64,000 bases of DNA from an uncultured Spirochaetaceae bacterium (GTDB lineage: Bacteria > Spirochaetota > Spirochaetia > Treponematales > Treponemataceae), in assembly GCA_902802305.1 (NCBI GenBank), contig CADCLG010000004.1, forward strand, positions 1 to 64,000, given 5' to 3'. Below are positions 9,183-17,698 of this stretch, piece after piece. Below the pieces are notes generated by a model. It worked only from the letters and a program-made list of their open reading frames with translations, did no database searches and was not told where the DNA came from. Within the stretch, counting starts at the first letter, position 1. Every line of letters starts with the position of its first letter. Made by a program: the position numbers and the translations under genes.

Positions 9183-10304
9183 CTATTTTTTTGCCTTTGA
9201 TTTTGAAACGGTAGAAAAAGTATAGCCTTTTTGAACCAGTTCAGGATATATTTCTTTTAAAATTCCAGGAAGTACGTCGGCTGACCAAATATGCCCTATC
9301 ATTATAACAACTCCATTTTTATTGGCAAGAGCTAAGCCTTTATTTATTTCATTTAAAATATCACTGCGTTTTTTGGAAGGATCTTTTTCGTTATCCAGAA
9401 AGATGTTGCGCTCGTAATAGGAATAGCCTAATTCAGAAGCGACGTAAGGAACTTTTGTATCAACATTTGTGCGAGAATCCAAGAAGAAAAGTCCGCTTTC
9501 ACTTGCAAACTTAAGGATTGTGCTCATTTTTTCGGCATCTGCTGTAATTGCGGAACCTTCGTGATTGTTCATTCCGGCTATTGGTCCTAATTCATTTATA
9601 TTCTGGAAAAGTGTAGAAATAATCTGATTTTCGTCCATATTTGGTGTGATTGCACCTGGACCTGGATTTACATTTTTATTCACTGCCTGCATTGGCTGGT
9701 GGAGCATAACCTCGTTTCCTGATTTTCGGATTCTGTCTGCGGCTTCTTTTGAATGAGCTATCTGGGGGAGAACGGCAACTGTAATAGGGAAGGGGAGCTC
9801 CATAAACTTTTCCAGATGGGCAAGATTCTGTCCGCCGTCGTCAAAAACAAAAACTAACTGAGCGTGGTTGACGGCTGCAGGGAAATTAAAGCTTTCTGGC
9901 TGGGGGATTGTAGTTGTTGTTTTTGCAGTTTCGGCTTGCTTTTTAGATTCCGCTTGATTTTTTGCTTCGGATTGTTTTTTTGTTTCAGCCTGTTTTTTTG
10001 ACTCTTCCTGAGTTTTTGGATGGTCTTCCACGGGCTTTACAATCGTTTCAGAAGATTTTTTCCCTTTTATTTCATCAATTGAAGGCGACTGCTTATTGTT
10101 TTCTTCATTTTCATCTGTATATCGCTGGGCAATTGTAATTTTTTCTTCCTTATCTTTTTTTTGTTTATCAGTCTTTTTTATGGAAACTAAATTAGTTATA
10201 AGCAGGAGCAGCATACAGACTGCAATAATTGAGCCACAGAGAATGATAATTTTATAAGTCGGTATATATACTTTAGGTCTTTTCTTTGTTTTCTTTTTAT
10301 TCAT
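9183..10304 (-). CDS. divergent polysaccharide deacetylase family protein (YibQ-like)
   Basis: A 373-aa protein with one N-terminal membrane helix (about residues 16-40), a charged low-complexity spacer (about 45-130) and a C-terminal divergent polysaccharide deacetylase domain, recognised by LVFVFDDGGQN, ITVAVLPQIAHS, EVMLHQPMQ, GMNNHEGSA and VVIMIGHIW. The spacer contains degenerate heptad units of the KKQAETK type, which also form an imperfect DNA repeat near 9920-10010. Family members lie in the periplasm; their substrate is not well defined. The gene probably heads an operon with tsaD. Its promoter is an extended -10 box ending 10 nt before the ATG. Confidence 0.82.
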   Translation of the reverse strand: MNKKKTKKRPKVYIPTYKIIILCGSIIAVCMLLLLITNLVSIKKTDKQKKDKEEKITIAQRYTDENEENNKQSPSIDEIKGKKSSETIVKPVEDHPKTQEESKKQAETKKQSEAKNQAESKKQAETAKTTTTIPQPESFNFPAAVNHAQLVFVFDDGGQNLAHLEKFMELPFPITVAVLPQIAHSKEAADRIRKSGNEVMLHQPMQAVNKNVNPGPGAITPNMDENQIISTLFQNINELGPIAGMNNHEGSAITADAEKMSTILKFASESGLFFLDSRTNVDTKVPYVASELGYSYYERNIFLDNEKDPSKKRSDILNEINKGLALANKNGVVIMIGHIWSADVLPGILKEIYPELVQKGYTFSTVSKSKAKK

Positions 10305-10314
10305 AAGTTTTACG

Positions 10315-10323
10315 ATTATATCA
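10315..10323 (-). promoter_or_regulatory. extended -10 promoter of the deacetylase-tsaD operon
   Basis: Read on the minus strand the site is TGATATAAT, a full extended -10 element, with no recognisable -35. It ends 10 nt before the ATG at 10304, so the leader should be only about 3-4 nt. It lies back to back with the thrH promoter, whose -35 begins 15 nt away. Confidence 0.6.
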
Positions 10324-10337
10324 CTTTCTCAGGCTTT

Positions 10338-10366
10338 TTGACATATTCAGATAAATATATTATGAT
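10338..10366 (+). promoter_or_regulatory. thrH promoter
   Basis: A perfect -35 TTGACA (10338-10343), a 17-nt spacer and -10 TATGAT (10361-10366). The predicted start near 10373 gives a leader of about 33 nt that contains the Shine-Dalgarno for the ATG at 10406. Confidence 0.75.
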
Positions 10367-10405
10367 TTGCCTTATCTTAAAAATATAAGAGAGAATGAGG
10401 TTATT

Positions 10406-11011
10406 ATGTACATTACTTGTCTTGATTTGGAAGGCGTTTTAGTTCCTGAGATTTGGATTGCTTTTGCAGATGCAGTTGGTATTCCTGAACTTCGCCGAAC
10501 TACAAGAGATGAGCCGGATTATGACAAATTGATGAAATACAGGATTGGAATCTTAAAAGAGCACAAGCTTGGATTAAAAGAGATTCAGGAAACTATTGCA
10601 AAAATAGATCCTATGCCGGGTGCAAAAGAGTTTCTTGATGAATTAAGAACTTTCTGTCAGGTTATTATTTTAAGTGATACTTTCAGTCAGTTTGCTGGTC
10701 CATTGATGGCAAAGTTGGGATATCCGACAATTTTCTGTAATTCACTTGAAGTAGCAAAAAGCGGCGAAATCACCGGATATAAAATGCGCTGCGAAAAGAG
10801 CAAGCTTACAACTGTAAAGGCACTTCAATCAATTGGATATGAAACCATTGCTTCTGGTGATAGTTTTAATGATTTGGGAATGATTCAAGCTTCAAAAGCA
10901 GGATTCTTGTTCCGTTCTACAGAAAAAATTATTAAGGATTATCCACAGTATCCTGCATTTACAGAATATTCCGAACTTTTAAATGCAATAAAAAGTGTGG
11001 TAAATTATTAA
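10406..11011 (+). CDS. thrH: phosphoserine phosphatase / homoserine phosphotransferase ThrH
   Basis: A HAD-superfamily enzyme of the ThrH type, which dephosphorylates phosphoserine and can transfer the phosphate to homoserine. The 201-aa protein begins with the characteristic CLDLEGVLVPEIW, where the nucleophile Asp lies in DLEG, followed by ILSDTFSQF and ASGDSFNDLGM for motifs II and IV. The frame extends upstream to 10367, but that region overlaps the -10 box; the ATG at 10406 with TGAGG upstream is the start. It probably supports serine and threonine synthesis. It is monocistronic as far as can be seen. Confidence 0.93.
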   Translation: MYITCLDLEGVLVPEIWIAFADAVGIPELRRTTRDEPDYDKLMKYRIGILKEHKLGLKEIQETIAKIDPMPGAKEFLDELRTFCQVIILSDTFSQFAGPLMAKLGYPTIFCNSLEVAKSGEITGYKMRCEKSKLTTVKALQSIGYETIASGDSFNDLGMIQASKAGFLFRSTEKIIKDYPQYPAFTEYSELLNAIKSVVNY

Positions 11012-11179
11012 TTTTTGTTATAAAATAGTGGGTAATAAGAGTGATTTGGGGAATCCGCCTTCAGATTGCTGAATAATTGTTGAAAGAAAGTGTAAAAAAG
11101 TGATATTTATCTGTTTTATTTAAAAGGGATAGTTTATTCCTTCAGTAAATTATCATTTAATTTGAATAGGAGAATTAAA

Positions 11180-11872
11180 ATGAAAAAGATTTTTGCTGTA
11201 GCTGTAATGGCTATTTTTATGGTAAGTGCTTCTTCTGCACTTGCTTTGGAAGCTGGCGCAAAGTTTGTTGCTGGACAGAATGTTGCTGATGGATCATCTG
11301 CAACAGAAACTGTAAAAAGTATTAATGCTGATTCTAATTTTGAATTTGGTGCTGCTGCTTATTTGAACTTTGCTTTGTTCGGTGGTCTTGGAGTTCAGAT
11401 TGAACCAACTCTTATCAAGAGTAATGTTTCATTCACAGCTAATGAAATGACTGTAAATCAGGATTATGATGTAATGACTCTTGATATTCCTGTAATGGTT
11501 TGGTTGAACCTTGATTTGTGGAAGCTTACAATTGGTTTTGGTGGCGGTGTTGATTTCTCTATGGAATTGAACAAGGATGCAAAATTTGCAGATGCAGCAG
11601 CTGCTGTTGCAGACAAGGCAAAAGAAGCTTCAAAAGATATGTCTTCTATGTCATTTGCATGGATTGTTGGTGTAGATGGAAAATTCTATATTACAAAGCA
11701 TATTGGTATTGTTGCTTCTGCCCGCTATATTATGGACATTACAAAGAAGGATGTACCAGTAACTATAGGAGTAGCTGATTATGAATTGGATACTGGTAAG
11801 ACATATCCAAAATTTGAATATGCCCGCCGCTTCCTTTATGGTGGTGTAGGTCTTGAATTTAAGTTCTTCTAA
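11180..11872 (+). CDS. outer-membrane beta-barrel protein
   Basis: A 230-aa secreted protein with a signal peptide ending near SSALALE and alternating hydrophobic and polar strands with aromatic ends, for example LWKLTIGFGGGVDFSME and GIVASARYIMDI, closing with YGGVGLEFKFF. A terminal Phe and the strand pattern fit an 8- to 10-strand outer-membrane barrel (OMP_b-brl_2 type). A loop around residues 135-160 is Ala/Lys/Asp rich. The ATG at 11180 has AGGAG 7 nt upstream; a TTG at 11162 in the same frame is not needed. It is followed by a strong terminator, so it is probably a single-gene transcript. The ligand is unknown. Confidence 0.8.
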   Translation: MKKIFAVAVMAIFMVSASSALALEAGAKFVAGQNVADGSSATETVKSINADSNFEFGAAAYLNFALFGGLGVQIEPTLIKSNVSFTANEMTVNQDYDVMTLDIPVMVWLNLDLWKLTIGFGGGVDFSMELNKDAKFADAAAAVADKAKEASKDMSSMSFAWIVGVDGKFYITKHIGIVASARYIMDITKKDVPVTIGVADYELDTGKTYPKFEYARRFLYGGVGLEFKFF

Positions 11873-11910
11873 TCTGAAGTTCTAAACAACTAATTCTAGA
11901 CTTGTATAAT

Positions 11911-11944
11911 AGACTGTCTGATTTTTCGGGCAGTCTTTTTTTTT
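11911..11944 (+). terminator. intrinsic terminator after the beta-barrel gene
   Basis: A 10-bp stem pairs 11911-11920 with 11927-11936 (two G-U pairs, 6-nt loop) and is followed by eight T at 11937-11944. Confidence 0.85.
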
Positions 11945-12039
11945 ATAATTTTTTTATAACTCTTTTACTACCCAATTCGATAAATTTGCGTTATAATATT
12001 TAAAATAATTAAATTTACTTTAATTATATTTAAGTCGTT

Positions 12040-13119
12040 ATGGAAAATTTAAGCGAATTTGAGCAGGTTGACATCAGTACCTTTTTTGATACAGGAGCAC
12101 AGGAGCCTAAAGATTTTGAAAAGGTGGAAATGCTGACCAAGCGCCAGAAAGATTTAATTGATTCTATCCTCCCCGATATTGCCGCTTACGACAAGGAAAA
12201 GGCTGAAAATTTTAAAGACCGTCTTGAAGATTTAGAGCGACTTGCTCAGGCTGTAGCTCGTTTCCCTTCATTACTGGAACGACATCAGCTGATTGGTGGG
12301 GAACGAACTCCAACTTCCCTTATAGATTCTTTAATAGACCACCAGGATTTGGGAGATGCTACACTTCAGCTTCCTTCCAAGGCCATTCTGGGAAAAGGCC
12401 TGCTCGTTGCCAAAACGCACACCTTATCAAGTTTCCAAAAATTCATAACCCACATGGGCGAAAAATATACTTCCATAGCAAAAGCCTTTGAAGCAGAAAC
12501 AATCACTTCGATGTTCTCTCTGCTGGTGGAAGATGTATATTTAAATTTAATCCGCGATACAAAGCAGCCGATTGAATTCCGCAGGGAATGGGCCTTGTCT
12601 TTGCTTTTGCTTTGGGAGCATTGGAGTAATCAGACAATAGAAACTGTTGCTCCAGTTCTTCAGTCTGTTTGGAATGCCCGCCGTAAGCTTGCTCCTGCTT
12701 TTGGAACGATGATGGGAACAAGTGAGCTGCTTATGATTTCCATGCAGATGGATGATCAGTGGATTAGTTTTATAAAACAAAAATTAGGAGATGCCGGCGT
12801 AACTCAGGCAATGGAAGAGTTTTTGTTCGGTATTTCTTATGAACAGATAAAGTTTTTGAGGGCCTCTCTTAAAGAAAAAGGTATTCCTGCAATTGCCCGC
12901 GATGAAGTTAAGAAGTTTCTTGGTGGTCATATAAAAGCGGATGCAGGATTGGACTACCGCGATTTTTATTCTATGTATACAGTCAGAAGGGATAATGCGC
13001 GTTCAAGAGCAAGGCTTATGCTGGAAGGACCTAAGAAAACTTTGGAAGATTACTTTATTCAGTTTGTGACGGAACAAAACAAGGAGAAGCAGAATAATGA
13101 CAGTTTCGCAAAACTCTGA
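12040..13119 (+). CDS. conserved hypothetical protein, all-helical
   Basis: A 359-aa protein with no signal peptide or membrane segment. It is predicted mostly helical, opening with an acidic segment LSEFEQVDISTFFDTG and continuing with amphipathic helices such as LTKRQKDLIDSIL and DRLEDLERLAQAV. I do not recognise a family or catalytic motif. It overlaps the XRE-cupin regulator gene by 23 nt, so the two are translationally coupled, and it may be a partner of that regulator. A TATAAT at 11992-11997 lies 42 nt upstream, without a good -35. The Shine-Dalgarno is poor. Confidence 0.7.
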   Translation: MENLSEFEQVDISTFFDTGAQEPKDFEKVEMLTKRQKDLIDSILPDIAAYDKEKAENFKDRLEDLERLAQAVARFPSLLERHQLIGGERTPTSLIDSLIDHQDLGDATLQLPSKAILGKGLLVAKTHTLSSFQKFITHMGEKYTSIAKAFEAETITSMFSLLVEDVYLNLIRDTKQPIEFRREWALSLLLLWEHWSNQTIETVAPVLQSVWNARRKLAPAFGTMMGTSELLMISMQMDDQWISFIKQKLGDAGVTQAMEEFLFGISYEQIKFLRASLKEKGIPAIARDEVKKFLGGHIKADAGLDYRDFYSMYTVRRDNARSRARLMLEGPKKTLEDYFIQFVTEQNKEKQNNDSFAKL

Positions 13120-13708
13120 TGATGAAAAAACGAAACGCCAGCCTTATCATTTTGGAGAAAAACTCAGGCAGGTTCGTGAGCATAAAGGTTATACTTTAAA
13201 GATGGTAGCACAGCGGGCAGGAGTAAGCGAAAGTCTTGTTTCGCAGATTGAACGCAATCACGTTTCACCGGCAATTGATACCTTACTTGCACTTGCAGAT
13301 GTTCTGGACATAAATCTTGAGTTTTTATTTGAAGAATACAAAAAAGGACGCCCGGTTCAGATTATTCGCTCGGATGAAAGAGCTACAATCATGGAAGATG
13401 ATATTACCATACAGGAGCTTGCAACTGCCGCTAATTCAGATAAGGATAATTCTCTGGAATCGTATATGATAAGTGTACCTGTTGCTTCCCATACTCACCG
13501 TGGTTCTTACGGACATATAGGTAGAGAAATTGGAATTATAATCAGTGGTACAGGAAAACTTCACTACGACAACAAAACTTATGAATTAAATGCCGGTGAT
13601 AGCGTTTCTTTCTCGGCTTCGGCTCCTCATTATCTTGAAAACACAGGAAGTGAAGAACTTAAAGCAATCTGGTTTGTTACTCCGGCTCAAAGATTTGTCA
13701 GCAGATAA
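13097..13708 (+). CDS. XRE-family regulator with C-terminal cupin domain
   Basis: A 203-aa transcription factor. The N-terminal helix-turn-helix of the XRE type lies at about residues 13-72 (GEKLRQVREHKGYTLKMVAQ, then SESLVSQIERNHVSPAIDTL). A cupin_2 barrel lies at about 125-200, with HTHRGSYGHIGREIG and HYDNKTYELNAGDSVSF. Such proteins sense small ligands through the cupin; the ligand cannot be predicted. The start has AAGGAG 9 nt upstream, within the end of the preceding gene. The lipoprotein gene follows after 36 nt, so the three may form one operon. Confidence 0.9.
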   Translation: MTVSQNSDDEKTKRQPYHFGEKLRQVREHKGYTLKMVAQRAGVSESLVSQIERNHVSPAIDTLLALADVLDINLEFLFEEYKKGRPVQIIRSDERATIMEDDITIQELATAANSDKDNSLESYMISVPVASHTHRGSYGHIGREIGIIISGTGKLHYDNKTYELNAGDSVSFSASAPHYLENTGSEELKAIWFVTPAQRFVSR

Positions 13709-13744
13709 AAATGTAAAAAGTGCAAAAATCGTGCGGGGTTTTTC

Positions 13745-14614
13745 ATGTTTAAGGCTTTTAAGAAAATAAGATTATTATCATCAGTTTTTATTCTTTTTGC
13801 AGGGCTTTTCTTATTTACCGGTTGTCAGACCACAATCAAATTAAAGGGAAATTACGTTACAAATCCGGAGGTTTTTTCCGAAAGCGAGTTATGTCCGCCG
13901 GTAATTGAATGGGAGTCTCTTCAGGAAGGATTCGAAATCACCAGTTATAAAATCCGCAGCCTTGGAGTTAGCTGGCATTGCGTAAAAATTGATTTAGACA
14001 ATCCTAAACTGCATGTTCATATTGAACCGCACAAAAATAATATCGGTTCAATTTTTAAAGTAAAGGATTTTGCAAAAGCGACAAAATCTGTTGCTGCAAT
14101 AAACACAACCCCCTTTGAATTAGCAAAAAAAACTTATGTACCGATTGGTATTATAAAAATTGATGGCCAGGAAATAACTCCGCCTGTAGAGAGATACTGT
14201 GCTTTTGTCCTTTCAAAAAATGAGGAAAATCATTTTAGAGCAGGAATAATCGACAGGCAGACTCAAGGTGCTTTTGATGATTACCTTTATGCAGTCGGTG
14301 GATTTTTTACGATTTATGAAGACAATCAGATTATAACTTTTCAAAAAGGAAAACGTTCACGTTCCGGTTGTGGAATCTCCCATGACGGACGATATTTATA
14401 TCTTATGACTGTAACGCCCTTCTTTCATCCTACAGACAGAAACGGGTTAAATTACGAGGAATGTGCCATAATCTTTAGAAAACTCGGTTGCACTAAAGCA
14501 ATGCAGTTTGACGGTGGCCATTCCTGCGCCCTTGTCGTAAACGGAAAACAAGTAGAATCCACTTTTATGCAGCGCAAAGTCCCAATCGCGCTGGGATTTT
14601 CGGTGGAAGAATAA
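13745..14614 (+). CDS. phosphodiester glycosidase-family lipoprotein (NAGPA-like)
   Basis: A 289-aa lipoprotein (lipobox FTGC, Cys27) with a domain resembling phosphodiester glycosidases of the NAGPA/exopolysaccharide group. Supporting motifs are VAAINTTPFEL near the start of the domain, RSGCGISHDGRYLYLMTV, and the signature MQFDGGHSCALVVNGK near the C-terminus, followed by KVPIALGFSV. These enzymes remove sugars linked by phosphodiester bonds, and in bacteria are found near cell-surface glycan genes. The protein is exported and probably anchored facing the periplasm. It lies 36 nt after the XRE-cupin gene on the same strand. Confidence 0.78.
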   Translation: MFKAFKKIRLLSSVFILFAGLFLFTGCQTTIKLKGNYVTNPEVFSESELCPPVIEWESLQEGFEITSYKIRSLGVSWHCVKIDLDNPKLHVHIEPHKNNIGSIFKVKDFAKATKSVAAINTTPFELAKKTYVPIGIIKIDGQEITPPVERYCAFVLSKNEENHFRAGIIDRQTQGAFDDYLYAVGGFFTIYEDNQIITFQKGKRSRSGCGISHDGRYLYLMTVTPFFHPTDRNGLNYEECAIIFRKLGCTKAMQFDGGHSCALVVNGKQVESTFMQRKVPIALGFSVEE

Positions 14615-14654
14615 GAACAAGAATACATCGGGTTTGTAGTCTCTATATGTGTTC

Positions 14655-14679
14655 CACAGTTTTGCTGTGCAAAACTGTG
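14655..14679. repeat. 10-bp inverted repeat (CACAGTTTTG type)
   Basis: A perfect 10-bp stem (14655-14664 with 14670-14679, 5-nt loop) with no T-run. It resembles the hairpin at 43401-43421, which has the same ACAGTTT stem start; the two may be members of a dispersed palindrome family. Confidence 0.5.
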
Positions 14680-14698
14680 AACGAGCCTAGTTGCAATT

Positions 14699-14742
14699 AA
14701 ATATACAATAAGAATACACCGGGCTCGTATTGTATATTTTTT
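14699..14742 (+). terminator. terminator-like hairpin before citrate synthase
   Basis: A perfect 12-bp AT-rich stem (14699-14710 with 14728-14739) has a 17-nt loop, and the T-run extends to 14742. It is well placed to end the 12040-14614 transcript. The loop contains AAGAATACACCGGGCTCGTA, which repeats at 14619-14638 with 17 of 20 bases identical. Confidence 0.6.
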
Positions 14743-14789
14743 AAATATTTGTATAATTATTTAATATTATTAACGGATAATTGTATATT

Positions 14790-14817
14790 TATGCATTTTC
14801 TATGCAAATCTTATGCA
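14790..14817. promoter_or_regulatory. three TATGCA hexamers at 11-bp spacing
   Basis: TATGCA occurs at 14790, 14801 and 14812, exactly one helical turn apart, 50-77 nt upstream of the citrate synthase ATG. Phased copies on one DNA face resemble a regulator operator. No clear -35/-10 pair could be assigned around it. Confidence 0.4.
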
Positions 14818-14866
14818 ATTTTTTCTGCCGCTTATAACTTTTATTCTTAAAAGAACGGAGGATTCA

Positions 14867-16237
14867 ATGACACAAACAGAGAGAAACAGCATCTTAAAGA
14901 AACTGGAGAAAATTGCCATTCACAATGACCCTATCGATACAGGGTTATATCAGAAGTATGATGTTAAACGTGGTTTGCGTAATGCGAATGGAACTGGTGT
15001 TCTGGTTGGTCTTACTCGTATTGGTGATGTAGTTGGTTATGAAATTCAGGACGGCAAAAAAATTGCAGTGCCCGGAAGATTGATTTACCGCGGTTATAAT
15101 GTTGAAGATTTGATTAAAGATGCAGAAAAAAATAAGCAGTTTGGTTATGAACAGTGCGCCTTCCTTCTTCTTTTTGGTGAACTTCCTACACAATCACAGC
15201 TGGAGCATTTTTCTGATTATCTTGGTGAATGTCGTGTACTTCCTCCTAACTTTACCGAAGACATGATTATGAAAGCTCCTTCAAACGATATTATGAATAA
15301 GATGGCACGTGGTGTTCTTGCAAGCTATTCTTATGATGATAATCCAGAAGGACGTGAAGTTGGAAATGTTATCCGCCAGTGCATTCAGTTGATTGCACGT
15401 TTTTCTACTCTTGCCGCTTATGGCTATCAGGCAAAACGCCGCTACTACGATGACAAGAGTATGTACATTCATAATCCAAAACCAAATCTCTCTACAGCTG
15501 AAAACTTTTTAAGATTAATTCGCCCGGATAAGACATATACTCAGCTCGAAGCCGAAACTTTGGATTTGGCCCTTATCATTCATGCAGAACATGGTGGTGG
15601 TAACAACTCTTCTTTGACCGTTCATGTAGTTTCTTCAGCTGATACAGATACATATTCTGCAATAGCTGCTGCGGTTGGTTCTTTAAAAGGTCGCCGCCAT
15701 GGTGGTGCAAATATCCGTGTTGTAGAAATGATGGATGAAATTAAAGCCAACGTAAAAGACTGGACAAACGAAAATGAAGTTGCCGCTTATCTTCATAAAA
15801 TTGTAGATAAAGAAGCCTTTGATCATACAGGAAAAGTATACGGAATTGGCCATGCGGTCTATACAATCAGTGATCCTCGTGCTGTTTTGTTAAAGGCAAA
15901 GGCAAAGGAACTTGCAAAAGAAAAAGGTTGTCTTGAAGAGTTTGAGCTTTACAATCTTATTGAGCGTCTGGCTCCAAAAATCATTCAGGAACGACATCCT
16001 TCTGCTGAGCGGGTTTGTGCAAATGTCGATTTGTATTCTGGTTTTGTTTATACTATGCTCAATATTCCAAGAGAATTGTTCACACCAATTTTTGCAATTT
16101 CACGTATTGCAGGTTGGTCGGCTCACAGAATAGAAGAGATTGTCTGCGGTGGTAAAATCTATCGTCCTGCTTATAAAAATGTTTCACCGGAGCGTCCTTT
16201 TATTCCTTTGCAGGACAGACAGAATAAAATCAAATAA
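14867..16237 (+). CDS. citrate synthase (citrate/2-methylcitrate synthase family)
   Basis: Condenses acetyl-CoA with oxaloacetate. At 456 aa it is of the type that has an N-terminal extension of about 70 residues before the core. Active-site motifs are visible: HAEHGGGNNSSLTVHVVSS with the first catalytic His, GIGHAVYTISDPRA with the second, and PIFAISRIAGWSAHRIEE near the C-terminus. The frame reaches back to 14813, but the ATG at 14867 follows GGAGG and is preferred. In a spirochaete with a partial TCA pathway it probably leads to 2-oxoglutarate and glutamate. It is followed after 45 nt by the PurF-like gene on the same strand. Confidence 0.92.
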   Translation: MTQTERNSILKKLEKIAIHNDPIDTGLYQKYDVKRGLRNANGTGVLVGLTRIGDVVGYEIQDGKKIAVPGRLIYRGYNVEDLIKDAEKNKQFGYEQCAFLLLFGELPTQSQLEHFSDYLGECRVLPPNFTEDMIMKAPSNDIMNKMARGVLASYSYDDNPEGREVGNVIRQCIQLIARFSTLAAYGYQAKRRYYDDKSMYIHNPKPNLSTAENFLRLIRPDKTYTQLEAETLDLALIIHAEHGGGNNSSLTVHVVSSADTDTYSAIAAAVGSLKGRRHGGANIRVVEMMDEIKANVKDWTNENEVAAYLHKIVDKEAFDHTGKVYGIGHAVYTISDPRAVLLKAKAKELAKEKGCLEEFELYNLIERLAPKIIQERHPSAERVCANVDLYSGFVYTMLNIPRELFTPIFAISRIAGWSAHRIEEIVCGGKIYRPAYKNVSPERPFIPLQDRQNKIK

Positions 16238-16282
16238 TATATTATACTGAGTCAAAATCATTAGTTTATAAGGAAGTTTCTT

Positions 16283-17698
16283 ATGGGTGGTGTATTTGGA
16301 GTTGTTTCTCATCAGGATTGTTCGCTGGATTTATTTTTTAGCGTAGACTATCATTCACATTTGGGAACACGCCGCGGTGGTCTGGCAGTTTTAAATGATA
16401 ACGGAATGTTCGAACGTTCAATTCATAATATTCAGAACTCACCTTTCCGCACAAAGTTTGAAAACGATATAAATGAACTGCACGGAAAAATCGGAATTGG
16501 CTGTATCAGTGATTATGAACCACAGCCTCTTCTGGTTAATTCTCATCTTGGAAAGTTTGCAATCACAACGGTAGGAATTGTTGGCAATAAAGATGAACTT
16601 GTAAAAGAGATTCTTGAGACCCGCGAAACTCACTTCCTTGAAATGAGCGGTGGTGAAATCAACCAGACTGAGCTTATAATTGCCCTAATAAATCAGAAAT
16701 CTACGATTGTTGAAGGTATAAAAAACGTTCAGGAAAAAGTCAAAGGCTCAATGTCCATGCTGATTATGACAACGGAAGGTATTTATGCTGCCCGTGATAA
16801 AATGGGACGTACTCCGCTGCAGGTTGGTAAAAAAGAAGGGGCAACCTGTGTTTCTTTTGAAAACTTTGCTTATGTAAATCTTGGTTATTCTGATTATCAT
16901 GAGCTTGGACCTGCTGAAATTGACTTTTTGACAGCTGATGGTTACGAAGTTATTCAGAAGCCGCAGAAAAAAATGAAAATCTGTACCTTCCTTTGGATTT
17001 ACTATGGATATCCGACAGCAAGTTATGAGGGCGTAAATGTAGAAACTATGCGCTATAACTGCGGAAAATATCTTGCAAGGCGTGATAAGGGGTCTGTTCA
17101 GCCGGATGCAGTTGCCGGAGTTCCAGACAGTGGTACTGCTCATGCAGTTGGTTATGCTAATGAATCTGGCATTCCTTTTACTAGACCCTTTATTAAATAT
17201 ACACCGACCTGGCCACGTTCTTTTATGCCGACAAATCAGTCTCAGCGTAATTTGATTGCCCACATGAAGCTGATTCCGGTTCCTCCGCTTATCAAGGGCA
17301 AAAAAATCCTTTTGATTGATGATTCAATTGTTCGCGGAACTCAACTTAGAGAAACCACAGACTTTTTGTATAAATCTGGTGCAAAGGAAGTTCATGTTCG
17401 TCCTGCCTGCCCGCCAATTATGTTTGGCTGTAAATATCTGAACTTTTCCCGCTCTAAATCAGAAATGGATTTGATTACCCGCCGAATTATCAAGCAGTTT
17501 GAAGGCGATAATGTAAGTCCAGAAACCCTGCAGAAATACTGCAATCCTGACACTCCAGAATACGAGCGCATGCTTGAGGAAATCAGAAAGCAGCTGCACT
17601 TTACAACCTTACGCTATCACCGCCTTGATGATATGCTGGATAGCGTTGGCATTGATCATGATTGTCTCTGTACTTACTGCTGGGACGGAAGGGAATAG
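16283..17698 (+). CDS. purF: amidophosphoribosyltransferase-like protein lacking the catalytic Cys1
   Basis: A 471-aa PurF-family protein. The N-terminal Ntn-glutaminase fold is recognisable (HSHLGTRRGGLAV), and the phosphoribosyltransferase PRPP loop KKILLIDDSIVRGTQLRET is intact. In true PurF the second codon is Cys, the nucleophile exposed by Met removal or propeptide cleavage. Here the protein begins MGGVFGVVS and no Cys occurs before position 13. Cysteines at the positions expected for the Fe-S cluster are present (KICTFLWIYYG, MFGCKY, CLCTYC). It may therefore use free ammonia, another amine, or serve a different role. The start is clear, with AAGGAAG upstream. It overlaps the convergent esterase gene by 25 nt. 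Confidence 0.85.
   Translation: MGGVFGVVSHQDCSLDLFFSVDYHSHLGTRRGGLAVLNDNGMFERSIHNIQNSPFRTKFENDINELHGKIGIGCISDYEPQPLLVNSHLGKFAITTVGIVGNKDELVKEILETRETHFLEMSGGEINQTELIIALINQKSTIVEGIKNVQEKVKGSMSMLIMTTEGIYAARDKMGRTPLQVGKKEGATCVSFENFAYVNLGYSDYHELGPAEIDFLTADGYEVIQKPQKKMKICTFLWIYYGYPTASYEGVNVETMRYNCGKYLARRDKGSVQPDAVAGVPDSGTAHAVGYANESGIPFTRPFIKYTPTWPRSFMPTNQSQRNLIAHMKLIPVPPLIKGKKILLIDDSIVRGTQLRETTDFLYKSGAKEVHVRPACPPIMFGCKYLNFSRSKSEMDLITRRIIKQFEGDNVSPETLQKYCNPDTPEYERMLEEIRKQLHFTTLRYHRLDDMLDSVGIDHDCLCTYCWDGRE

Noticed and set aside
16748..17263. Long reverse-strand frame inside the PurF-like gene
   Set aside because: It is an antisense shadow of a well-supported gene, with no family features and no ribosome site.
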